Source: Deltaproteobacteria bacterium
Lineage (GTDB): Bacteria > Desulfobacterota > Binatia > UBA12015
Assembly (NCBI GenBank): GCA_016874715.1
Contig: VGTK01000006.1
Coordinates: forward strand, 1-64,000
Direction: 5' to 3'
DNA length: 64,000 bases
Below are positions 26,650 to 34,206 of this stretch, one piece after another (position 1 is the stretch's first letter; each line of letters opens with the position of its first letter). The notes below the pieces were generated by a model, which was not told the DNA's origin, ran no database searches, and saw nothing but the letters and a program-made list of their open reading frames with translations. Position numbers and translations under genes: made by a program.

Positions 26650-28380
26650 TCACTCGCGAAAGGCCGCGCCGGCCGGGGCCGCGATCCGGATCCGCTCGGG
26701 CTCGTACAGCCCCCAGACCGTCGGCACGAAGGCGCGCAGGTCCGCGCTGTAGGCCATCGCCTGGCGTTGCCGGACGGTCTCGATGAGCGGCAGCTCCTCG
26801 TGCAGGATCGCCTGGATGCGGAAGTAGGCCCGCCGGCGCTTCTCGAGATCGAGCTCGGCCGCTCCCTCGTCGAGCAGCCGGTCGATCTCCGCCTCCCACG
26901 GCGTCGCCGGCGTCTTCTGCGCCGGGTTCCACAGGTGCAGGTTGCCGCTCGAGCGCAGCAGGTTGGCGCCGTTGTTGGGGTCGAGGCTGCCGGTGAAGCC
27001 CATGATGACGGCGTCCCAGTCGAAGGTCGTCGTCAGGCGCTCGACCAGCGACTGGAAGGTCTGCGGCCGGTAGTTGATCTTGAGCCCGAGCCGCGTCCAG
27101 TCGTCCTGCAGGATCGAGCACATGCGCTCGCGCAGCAGGTTGCCGGCGTTGGTGACCAGCCCGAACTCGATCCGGTTGCCCTGCGGATCCTCGCGGAAGC
27201 CGTCGCCGTCGCGGTCGACGTAGCCCGCCTCGTCGAGCAGCCGCGCCGCGAGCTCGAGGTCGTACGCGTGGTCCTTCAGGTCCGGATTGTGGAACACCGG
27301 GTTCGCCGGCGAGATGTACGCCACCGCCGGCTCGCCGAAGCCGTAGTAGATGGTGTCGATCATGCCCTGCTTGTCCACCGCGTGGGCAAGCGCCGTCAGG
27401 AAGCGGCGGTCGGTGAACCACGCGAGGCGCGGGTCACCGTCGGCGTAGCGGCGCGGGTTGCGGTTGAACGCGATGAACAGCGTCCCCGAGTCGACGCCCA
27501 CCTCCGCGACGACGATGCCGAGCTGCGCCGCCCTGTCCTGGAGGTCGGCGATCTCCTCCGGCCGTGGTGCGTAGTAGTGCGTCTGGCCGTCGAGGAAGCG
27601 CAGGCTCGCCGCGTTCTGCTCGGGGACGATGAGCGTCACGCGGCGCTCGAGGTACGGCAGGCGCTCGCCGGCGTCGTCGCGCCGCCAGTAGCCGTCGTTG
27701 CGCGCGTACTCGAGGTACTGCGCCGACTCGTAGCGGCGGAGCCTGTACGGACCCGTCCCGACGAGCTGCTCGGGTGGCGTGTCGATGCCCCAGGTCTCGG
27801 CGAAGCGTCCTTCGCGCAGCGCGTGGCCGAGGATGTGCTCCGGCAGGATGCCGATCCCGACCGCGGACAGGAACGGTGCGAACGGCTGCGGGAGCACGAA
27901 GCGCACCGTGTGCTCGTCGACCGCCTCCGGGCGCACCGGCTGACCGGCGACGGTGAGCGTGAAGCGCGCGCTGTTCGGGACCTTCTCGTCGAACACGGCG
28001 TCGAAGGTGAACACGACGTCCGCCGCCCGGAGCGGGCGGCCGTCGTGCCAGTGCACGTCGCGGCGCAGGTGAAACGTGCAGATTTTCCCGTCTGCGCTCC
28101 ACTCCCAGCGCTCGGCGAGCTGCGGCCGCGGCAGCGTCGTCAGCACGTCGGTGTCGACCAGCCCCTCGAAGATCGGACGCAGAACGTCCGACGACGTCGC
28201 GTCGGTCACCAGCACCGGGTTGAAGGTCTTCGGGTCGCTCAGGACGGCGTTGACCAGCCGGTTGGTCGGGCCGCCGGCGCGGCGTCGTCCGCCGCTTGCC
28301 GGGCTGCGGTCACACGCGCTGGCGAGCAGGAGCGCGGCCGCGACGGCGAGCGCGAGCGTCGCGCGGGGCGGGTGGGACAT
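26650..28380 (-). CDS. Peptide-type ABC transporter substrate-binding lipoprotein (SBP_bac_5)
   Basis: A 576-residue family 5 solute-binding protein with a lipobox (LLLASAC, Cys23). Core features are LSDPKTFNPVLVTDATSSDV, the long variable lobe, LRRDVHWHDGRPLRAADVVF, and LAHAVDKQGMIDTIYYGFGE. Such proteins deliver oligopeptides, nickel chelates or glycosides to Dpp/Opp-type permeases. No permease or ATPase gene is adjacent on either side, so it is an orphan in this window. The sequence VDRDGDGFREDPQGNRIEF in a surface region may bind calcium. The ATG at 28380 starts the signal peptide. Confidence 0.87.
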   Translation of the reverse strand: MSHPPRATLALAVAAALLLASACDRSPASGGRRRAGGPTNRLVNAVLSDPKTFNPVLVTDATSSDVLRPIFEGLVDTDVLTTLPRPQLAERWEWSADGKICTFHLRRDVHWHDGRPLRAADVVFTFDAVFDEKVPNSARFTLTVAGQPVRPEAVDEHTVRFVLPQPFAPFLSAVGIGILPEHILGHALREGRFAETWGIDTPPEQLVGTGPYRLRRYESAQYLEYARNDGYWRRDDAGERLPYLERRVTLIVPEQNAASLRFLDGQTHYYAPRPEEIADLQDRAAQLGIVVAEVGVDSGTLFIAFNRNPRRYADGDPRLAWFTDRRFLTALAHAVDKQGMIDTIYYGFGEPAVAYISPANPVFHNPDLKDHAYDLELAARLLDEAGYVDRDGDGFREDPQGNRIEFGLVTNAGNLLRERMCSILQDDWTRLGLKINYRPQTFQSLVERLTTTFDWDAVIMGFTGSLDPNNGANLLRSSGNLHLWNPAQKTPATPWEAEIDRLLDEGAAELDLEKRRRAYFRIQAILHEELPLIETVRQRQAMAYSADLRAFVPTVWGLYEPERIRIAAPAGAAFRE

Positions 28381-28412
28381 CGACGCGTGTTACCGCATCG
28401 TCCCGCCGAGGA

Positions 28413-28545
28413 CGAGGAGACCCCTGCGCACGAGCCCGGGCTCCCGCGCGGAGCGCGGGCCGAGCGCAGCGAGCAGAGGAGTGGGGCCCCGTTCGGGCTT
28501 CGCCCGAACGGGGCGAGGAGACGGGTCTCCTCGCTGGAATCACCC
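28413..28545. repeat. Hairpin-rich dispersed repeat, copy A
   Basis: The spacer after the LolB-like gene contains three perfect stems: CCCGCGC-N3-GCGCGGG (28443-28459), a 12-bp stem CCCCGTTCGGGC-TTC-GCCCGAACGGGG (28487-28513), and CGAGGAGAC-GG-GTCTCCTCG (28514-28533). Several segments recur at 35740-35830: gcgAGcAGAGG-GTGGGGCC, then gcgaggagacg and tctcctcg with a following atcacc. The element ends overlapping the LolB-like stop. Confidence 0.75.
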
Positions 28546-29454
28546 GTCGGCCGGCGGCAGCAGCGGCGCCTCGCGCATTCCGGCCGGGGTGGGCAGGTGG
28601 AAGCGCCCACGATCGAGCGTCGGGTTCAGCGTGACGTCGGCGTACTGCAGGATGGCCTCGGCCTTCGCCGTCCGCACGGTGACCGCGCTCGCGAAGGGCA
28701 CGCCGGCGATCGTGCGGAAGTTCCCGAAGCGTGCCTCGAGGAGCTTCTCGCCGTCCGCGGAGATGCGCTCGAAGAGCACCACCGCGACCGCGTCCTGTCC
28801 CGCCAGCGGAGCGAAGCCGATGACGAACGTGTCGCCGGGCGCGGCGTCGCTGTAGGCGTGGAGCAGGACGGTCGGCTCGATCTCGCCCGGAACGTCGCCG
28901 GTCGCGAGGCCGGCCTCGCGACCGCGTGACACCCACGCGTTGCGCAGCGAGAGCGCCGGCACCGGCGGCAGTCCGAGCAGGACCTCGGCGACCTCGGCCG
29001 AGCTGGCGGCGACTCCGGTCGCCATGCCGAGCGTCGGTGCGGATGCCGTTCCCCGGTAGATCGTGCGCTCGCCGGGGATCAGGATCGAGAGCTGCATGCC
29101 GTCGCTCGCGACCGCGTAGGTCACGCCGAACGGCGACAGCGCCTCGAGGCGGAACGACGCCGGCCGCTCGACGACGATCGCCTGCGATGCGCGCAGGCGG
29201 TCGCGCACGGTCTCGCCGTTGCGCCACTCGTCGACCGACACCTGCAGCTTGCCGGTGCCGCTGAGCCCGCGCAGCGCCGCGCGGCGCGCGTCGATCACCT
29301 GCCCGAGCGCCTGCGGCGTCGCCTCGTCGAGCGTGTTGCTGCGCAGCCGTGCGCCGTCGGGTCGAACCGCGGCGCAGCCGGCGAGCAGGGCGAGCATGGC
29401 GAGCGCGCGCAGGGCGGAGGCCGCCCCCGGCGCCGCTGCGGCGCGTGCGCTCAC
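28540..29454 (-). CDS. LolB/DUF4292-like outer-membrane lipoprotein
   Basis: A 304-residue exported protein with a lipobox (LALLAGC, Cys27). After a short helix the body alternates beta-strands in the LolA/LolB-like pattern: ALRGLSGTGKLQVSVDEW, RLRASQAIVVERPASFRLEA, FGVTYAVASDGMQLSILIPG, and later VVLFERISADGEKLLEARFG, NFRTIAGVPFASAVTVRTAK. Such proteins bind lipid-like ligands in lipoprotein or glycolipid transport. Its ATG overlaps the stop of the TPR lipoprotein gene (ATGA), so the two are coupled and may form an envelope complex. The remote similarity to DUF4292/LolB is from pattern only. Confidence 0.72.
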   Translation of the reverse strand: MSARAAAAPGAASALRALAMLALLAGCAAVRPDGARLRSNTLDEATPQALGQVIDARRAALRGLSGTGKLQVSVDEWRNGETVRDRLRASQAIVVERPASFRLEALSPFGVTYAVASDGMQLSILIPGERTIYRGTASAPTLGMATGVAASSAEVAEVLLGLPPVPALSLRNAWVSRGREAGLATGDVPGEIEPTVLLHAYSDAAPGDTFVIGFAPLAGQDAVAVVLFERISADGEKLLEARFGNFRTIAGVPFASAVTVRTAKAEAILQYADVTLNPTLDRGRFHLPTPAGMREAPLLPPADG

Positions 29455-31205
29455 AGGCGCGGTGCGCTCGACTTGCCGGCCCGCTCCATCGCCCGGACCT
29501 TGTCTTCGATGCGCGCGCGCTGCGCCGAGTCCCCGGTCCGGCGGAGCGCATCGCGGTACAGGCGGACCGCCTCGAGCTCGCGGCCGACCTGGGTGTACGC
29601 GTCGGCCAGGTGCTCGGTGATCGTCGGGTCGTCCCCGGTCAGCTCGACCGCGCGCTCGAGCTCCTGGACCGCGAGCTCGAACTCACCGCGCTGGAAGTGC
29701 ACCCAGCCGAGGCTGTCGATGTAGAAGCCGTCGTTCGGGTTGATCGCGAGCGCGCGGCGGATCAGACCTTCCGCCTCGTCGAGATCGCGCCCCTCCTCGG
29801 CGAGCGAGTACCCGAGGAAGTTGAGCGCCGCCGCGTTCTTCGGGTTGATCTCGATCGCGCGGCGCATCTCGTCGAGCGCGGCCGACCGGTCGCCGGCGTC
29901 GTTGTAGAGCGCGCCAAGCATGAAGCGGTAGCGGTCGCTGCCGGGATCGACCTCGACCAGCTGCTGCGTGTAGCCGATCGCGGACCGGAGCTGCTTGCGG
30001 TCGCGCTCGAGCGAGACCAGGAACTCGATGGTGGTGGTCGAGCCCGGCCGTGCCGCGAGCGCGGCGCTCGCGTACTCGGCGGCGGCGCTCAGGTCGCCTC
30101 CGCTCTGCGCGAGGTAGGCCAGCTGGAGCTGCGCGTCCGGGTGGAACGGCGACCCCGCGGGTACCGCCGACAGGTTCTCCCGTGCCCGGGCGAGCTCGCC
30201 GGTCTCGCTGAAGACGACGCCGAGGTAGTAGCGGACGCGTGCGTTGTCCGGGTCGGTGCTGAGGACCAGGCTCAGCTCGGTCGAGGCACGGTCGAGTTCG
30301 CCCTTCTCGAGGTAGATGAGCCCGATCTTGACCCGCGTCTCGGTCGGGTCTGCCTCGATGCGCTCGAGCTCGCGGAACTCCGCGATCGCCTCGTCGAGAC
30401 GCTTCTGGCCGACCAGCAGCGACGCCAGCCGGTTCCGCGCGACCACGTTCTCCGGGTCGGCGGCGAGCGCCTTCCGGTAGAGCGCGCCGGCCCTCTCGGG
30501 CTGCTGCTTCATCTCCTCGACCAGGGCGAGGTCGGTCATGACCAGGGCCGAGCGCGGGTTGCGCTTGAGCGCCTCGTTGAAGTTGTACTCTGCCTCGTCG
30601 AGACGCCCCGCGCCGGCGTGCAGGCGGCCGAGGTAGTAGTAGCCCATGATCGAGTTCGGATTGGCCTCGATCAGCGTCTCGAGGGTGGTCGTCGCGAGCA
30701 TGTCGTCACCCGACTTGCTGCTCAGCGCGGCGAGGAAGAGATACGCCTCCGGGGTGCTGGGGTCGCGCTCGATGATCTCGCCGTACTGGGAGGCGGCCTC
30801 GCTCTCGCGTCCGAGGCCGGCCAGCGTGCCGGCGAGGAGCAGGCGCGACTGGATGTCGTCGGGGTCGCCGGCCACCGCGGCGCTGGCCTGCTCGTAGCCG
30901 CGCGACAGGTCACCCTGCCGCACGTAGAGGTTGGCGAGGCGCGCGCGCAGTCTGGGCTCGTCGGGGTCGAACTGCGCCGCCGCCCCGAACTCGCGCGTCG
31001 CGACCTCGTAGTCGGCGTTGTGCATGGCGACCTCGCCCTTGAGGAAGTGCGCGAGCGCCAGGTCGTCCGAGGTGAGGCCGAGCTGCTCGGCGGACAGCTT
31101 CCCGGCGGGCTTCGCGGGGCTCGTGCCGCGGGTCAGGTGCAGGGTGGAGCAGGCCGGAAGGGACACCGCCGAGGCGAGCAAGAGCAGCGCGAGCGGGTGC
31201 TTCAT
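29451..31205 (-). CDS. TPR-repeat lipoprotein
   Basis: A 584-residue protein starting MKHPLALLLLASAVSLPACS, with a lipobox (LPAC, Cys19). About 13 consecutive TPR units follow from residue ~50 to the end. Examples are DLALAHFLKGEVAMHNADYE, SIMGYYYLGRLHAGAGRLDE, AALNFLGYSLAEEGRDLDEA and IDSLGWVHFQRGEFELAVQE. The repeat array forms a superhelical scaffold for protein contacts, here on the periplasmic side of a membrane. It resembles TPR lipoproteins of the PilF/BamD/PelB kind in general layout. The downstream LolB-like gene overlaps by 4 bases. The ATG at 31205 begins the signal peptide. Confidence 0.85.
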   Translation of the reverse strand: MKHPLALLLLASAVSLPACSTLHLTRGTSPAKPAGKLSAEQLGLTSDDLALAHFLKGEVAMHNADYEVATREFGAAAQFDPDEPRLRARLANLYVRQGDLSRGYEQASAAVAGDPDDIQSRLLLAGTLAGLGRESEAASQYGEIIERDPSTPEAYLFLAALSSKSGDDMLATTTLETLIEANPNSIMGYYYLGRLHAGAGRLDEAEYNFNEALKRNPRSALVMTDLALVEEMKQQPERAGALYRKALAADPENVVARNRLASLLVGQKRLDEAIAEFRELERIEADPTETRVKIGLIYLEKGELDRASTELSLVLSTDPDNARVRYYLGVVFSETGELARARENLSAVPAGSPFHPDAQLQLAYLAQSGGDLSAAAEYASAALAARPGSTTTIEFLVSLERDRKQLRSAIGYTQQLVEVDPGSDRYRFMLGALYNDAGDRSAALDEMRRAIEINPKNAAALNFLGYSLAEEGRDLDEAEGLIRRALAINPNDGFYIDSLGWVHFQRGEFELAVQELERAVELTGDDPTITEHLADAYTQVGRELEAVRLYRDALRRTGDSAQRARIEDKVRAMERAGKSSAPRL

Positions 31206-31349
31206 CTTCGTGCTCCAGCGGTAACACGACCCCCCGACTACGGCAAAACGCGCGCCGCGTCGCGCTACGGCCCCACGGGGGCGCACGGTCGCAGGGCACG
31301 GTCGTCTCGATTGACTCGGGTAGCCGGCGGGATGCACAGTCCTCGCGCC

Positions 31350-32336
31350 ATGCGAGGTTGGCTGGTTCGCGATTCCTGGGAGCGGATGTGCCGCGGCGAC
31401 GATTGTCCGCTGTGCGAGGCGATGGCGCTGGAACACGACCAGGACCGCTACGGCGTCACGTTGCTGCGTACCGAGAGCTCGCTGGTGCGACTGTCGCGCA
31501 ACCAGAGGCAGCGCGGCTACTGCGTCGTGGTCTCGGTCAAGCACGTCGTCGAGCCCTTCGAGCTGCCGCGCGACGAGGCGCGCGCGTTCTTCGACGACGT
31601 GATGGCGGTCGCGAGCGGCGTCCGCCGGACCTGCGCGCCGGTGAAGATCAACTACGAGATCCTCGGCAACGTGGTCCCGCACCTGCACTGCCACGTCTTT
31701 CCGCGCTACGCCGACGACGGCTCGCCGCCTGGACCGCTCACCCTGTTCGCCGAGCCGCCGGTCCACCTGCCGGACGAAGAGGTGCTCGAGCTCGCGACGC
31801 GGCTGCGCGCCGCGATCCTGCGCGACATGGGCGGCGACGCGCAGGAGCTGCGCTTCGAGCCGCTGCAGCGCGAGCAGCTGCCCGCGCTGCAGGCGCTCTG
31901 CGAGGCGTGCAGCGACTACTTCCAGCTCATGAGCGGTTCGCCGCCGAGCAGCACCGAGGCGCTGTCGCTGATGCAGACCGTGCCGGAGACGGCATCACCC
32001 GCCGGCAAGCGGCTGATCGGCGTCCACCAGGGACGCGAGCTGATCGGCGCCCTCGACCTCTACCGCGACTACCCGAGCCGGAAGCTCGCCTGGATGGGCA
32101 TCCTGCTGCTGCACCCGAAGCTGCGCGGGCACGGGCACGGCGCTGCGATGATCCGCTGGATGATCGACTGGGCACGCGAGCAGGGCTGCGTGCGCCTCCG
32201 GCTCGGGGTCGCCGACGACAACGCGCGGGGTCTCGAGGTGCTCGCCCGGCACGGCTTCCGTCCGACGGGCGAGCGCATCTCGCGCGTCAGCGGCGCTCGC
32301 CGCCTCGTTCTGCTGCCGCTCGAGCGCGAGCTCTAG
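31350..32336 (+). CDS. HIT-domain/GNAT acetyltransferase fusion protein
   Basis: A protein of 328 residues combining two enzyme domains. Residues ~15-150 are a HIT domain: a Cys-rich start (CRGDDCPLCEAM), RLSRNQRQRGYCVVVSVKHV and the catalytic histidine triad NVVPHLHCHVFPRY (H111, H113, H115). Residues ~165-328 are a GNAT acetyltransferase: LRFEPLQREQLPALQALCEA, WMGILLLHPKLRGHGHGAAM (acetyl-CoA loop R-x-x-G-x-G) and LGVADDNARGLEVLARHGFR. HIT proteins hydrolyse or transfer nucleotide monophosphates, while GNATs acetylate amines. The fusion suggests linked steps on one nucleotide-derived substrate. An alternative ATG lies at 31332. It is divergent from the TPR lipoprotein gene. Confidence 0.88.
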   Translation: MRGWLVRDSWERMCRGDDCPLCEAMALEHDQDRYGVTLLRTESSLVRLSRNQRQRGYCVVVSVKHVVEPFELPRDEARAFFDDVMAVASGVRRTCAPVKINYEILGNVVPHLHCHVFPRYADDGSPPGPLTLFAEPPVHLPDEEVLELATRLRAAILRDMGGDAQELRFEPLQREQLPALQALCEACSDYFQLMSGSPPSSTEALSLMQTVPETASPAGKRLIGVHQGRELIGALDLYRDYPSRKLAWMGILLLHPKLRGHGHGAAMIRWMIDWAREQGCVRLRLGVADDNARGLEVLARHGFRPTGERISRVSGARRLVLLPLEREL

Positions 32337-32563
32337 ATCGAGCAGCCCGTCGCCCAGCTCTCCGCGACCGCCGGGCGTCGAGGCGTCCCGCCGGCAAGGC
32401 CCGCGACCGCGGCGGGGCGCCGGATCGGATCGACGCCCACCTCGCCGTGCAGGCGCTGCTCGGCGCAGCGAGTCCCGTCCCAACGCACGACGGGTGAGCC
32501 GGTCCGGTGATCGCCGCGGCAGGCATCGCGACGGGCAGCGCGATCACGGTCGCGGTCGCGGCC

Positions 32564-32899
32564 TCACCCGTCTCCCGGCGGCCGCGGTGGGGCGTCGTGG
32601 CCCTGCGCCGCGTCGCCGGCGCCCTGCTGCTGGCCGGACCCGAAGTGCTCTCCGGGGTGCCCCCCGAAGCCGCCCTCCTGCGAAGCTCCGCCGCCTGAGC
32701 GACCGTCGGCCGCCCCGCCGAAGCGACCGCCCTCGCCGGCGGCGGCTTCGCCCTGGGGCCACTGGCCCTGGAACTTCCGGGCGGCGAAGCCGCCGCCGCG
32801 CGCGTCGAAGCGTTGCGCCTCTGCGGTCGTGGCGAGGAGGAGCGTCAGCGAGAGAGAGGCGAGCGACGTCGTGCGGCGTGCGCGGACGATCCGGGTCAT
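32564..32899 (-). CDS. Small Gly-rich secreted protein
   Basis: A product of about 111 residues with an N-terminal signal (MTRIVRARRTTSLASLSLTL, LLATTAEAQ, probable cleavage after AEA). The rest is Gly/Gln/Ala-rich low-complexity sequence (GGRFGGAADGRSGGGASQEG, GQQQGAGDAAQGHD) with no fold I recognise. The ATG overlaps the larC stop (ATGA), so it is co-translated with the nickel-pincer cofactor gene. It may be a disordered envelope protein, or a rapidly evolving frame maintained only by the operon. Confidence 0.5.
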   Translation of the reverse strand: MTRIVRARRTTSLASLSLTLLLATTAEAQRFDARGGGFAARKFQGQWPQGEAAAGEGGRFGGAADGRSGGGASQEGGFGGHPGEHFGSGQQQGAGDAAQGHDAPPRPPGDG

Positions 32900-34206
32900 G
32901 ACCCGCTCCCCTGCGCCGCCAGCAGGGCAGCGCCGTGGACCTCGCTGATCGGTGTATCGTGCGCGCGTGCCGCGCGCAGGCAATCCTCGTACTCCGGTGC
33001 GGCGCGCCGGCTCCCGTCGGGCAGCGTGACGACCTTGACGCGGATCGCCCCGTACGGCGTTTCCACCGTCCGCTGCTCCCGCGGCAGGACCAGCCGCTCG
33101 ACGGCGTGCGAGCGCACGCCGATGGTGCTCGTCTCGCGCAGCATCACGCCGGCCAGGCGATCGCGCTCCGCCGGCTCCGCGATCACCCGCAGCAGCGTAC
33201 CCGGACGGCCCTTCTTCATCTGGACGGGTGCGAGCGTGACGTCGCGCGCGCCGGCCGCGAACAGGGCGTCCACCGCGGCCGGCAGGAACTCCGGGTTCAT
33301 GTCGTCCACGTCCGCCTCGAGGACGACCATCGTCTCGCGCCGCAATCCCGGACCGGCACCTGCGGCGGCTGCGGGCGCCGCCGCGGCGGCGGGCCGCTCG
33401 CCGAGGACGACGCGCAGCAGGTTGGGGCGATCGGTGAGCTCGCGCGTGCCGGCGCCGTAGCCGACCGCGCGCGGCACGATCTCGCCCGGTGTTCCCGGGC
33501 GGGCGAGCGCCGCGACGATCGCGGCTCCGGTCGGCGTGACCAACTCGCTCGCGCCGTCGTCCGGTCGGACCGGAAAGCCGGTCAGCAGCTCGAGCGTCGC
33601 GGGCGCCGGCACCGGCATCACGCCGTGCTGCGTCCGGACGAAGCCGGAGCCCAGCGGCAGTGGCGAGACGAGGATCTCGTCGACGCCGAAGTGCTCGAGG
33701 CAGAGTGCCGTGCCGACCACGTCGACGATCGCGTCGAGAGCGCCGACCTCGTGGAACGTCACCTGGTCCGGTGGCAGGCCGTGGATCTTGCCCTCCGCCA
33801 CCGCGAGCCCGCGGAACACCCGCTGCGCCCGGTCGGACGCGCGCGGCGGCAGCGCTGCGCGCTCGAGGAGCGCGCGGATCTCGCGATAGGGCCGGTGCGG
33901 TCCGTGCGTGCCTTCTGGGTTGCGCAGTGCGCCGTGGCCGCGCGGCGCCACCGCCGGCACGAACCCGCCGGCATCGGGCCCGCCGGCATCGAACTCGCCG
34001 GCATGGGGCCCGCCGAGGGCGACCGAGAACTTCGTCGCCGCGATGCCCGAGCGGACGCGCCGGGCGACGTCGAGCCGCCAGCCGCGCACGCCGAGCGCGT
34101 CGAGCCCCGCCTCGAGGGTCGCGAGCGGCATGCCGAGGTCGAGGAAGGCGCCGACGGTCATGTCGCCGCTGATGCCGGAGAAAGCGTCGAGGTACGCGAT
34201 CGCCAT
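32896..34206 (-). CDS. larC: Nickel insertion protein LarC (DUF111)
   Basis: A 436-residue LarC family protein. Signatures are MAIAYLDAFSGISGDMTVGA, FHEVGALDAIVDVVGTALC, LVTPTGAAIVAALARPGTPG and the C-terminal half EADVDDMNPEFLPAAVDALF, followed by DVTLAPVQMKKGRPGTLLRV. LarC inserts nickel into the pyridinium bis-thiocarboxylate pincer to make the NPN cofactor of lactate racemase-type enzymes. Between about residues 61 and 86 it carries a Gly/Ala/Asp-rich insertion (GGPHAGEFDAGGPDAGGF) encoded by a 15-bp tandem repeat. It starts within the stop of the UbiB-like gene (TGATG). larB is 9 kb away and larE is not in the window. Confidence 0.93.
   Translation of the reverse strand: MAIAYLDAFSGISGDMTVGAFLDLGMPLATLEAGLDALGVRGWRLDVARRVRSGIAATKFSVALGGPHAGEFDAGGPDAGGFVPAVAPRGHGALRNPEGTHGPHRPYREIRALLERAALPPRASDRAQRVFRGLAVAEGKIHGLPPDQVTFHEVGALDAIVDVVGTALCLEHFGVDEILVSPLPLGSGFVRTQHGVMPVPAPATLELLTGFPVRPDDGASELVTPTGAAIVAALARPGTPGEIVPRAVGYGAGTRELTDRPNLLRVVLGERPAAAAAPAAAAGAGPGLRRETMVVLEADVDDMNPEFLPAAVDALFAAGARDVTLAPVQMKKGRPGTLLRVIAEPAERDRLAGVMLRETSTIGVRSHAVERLVLPREQRTVETPYGAIRVKVVTLPDGSRRAAPEYEDCLRAARAHDTPISEVHGAALLAAQGSGS
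33949..34023. repeat. 15-bp tandem repeat inside larC (5 units)
   Basis: Units at 33949, 33964, 33979, 33994 and 34009 share the core cgccggcat (the last diverges). Because the unit is 15 bases, the larC frame is preserved and a 5-residue repeat (AGxFD/AGGPD) results. It occupies a predicted surface loop. Confidence 0.85.
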
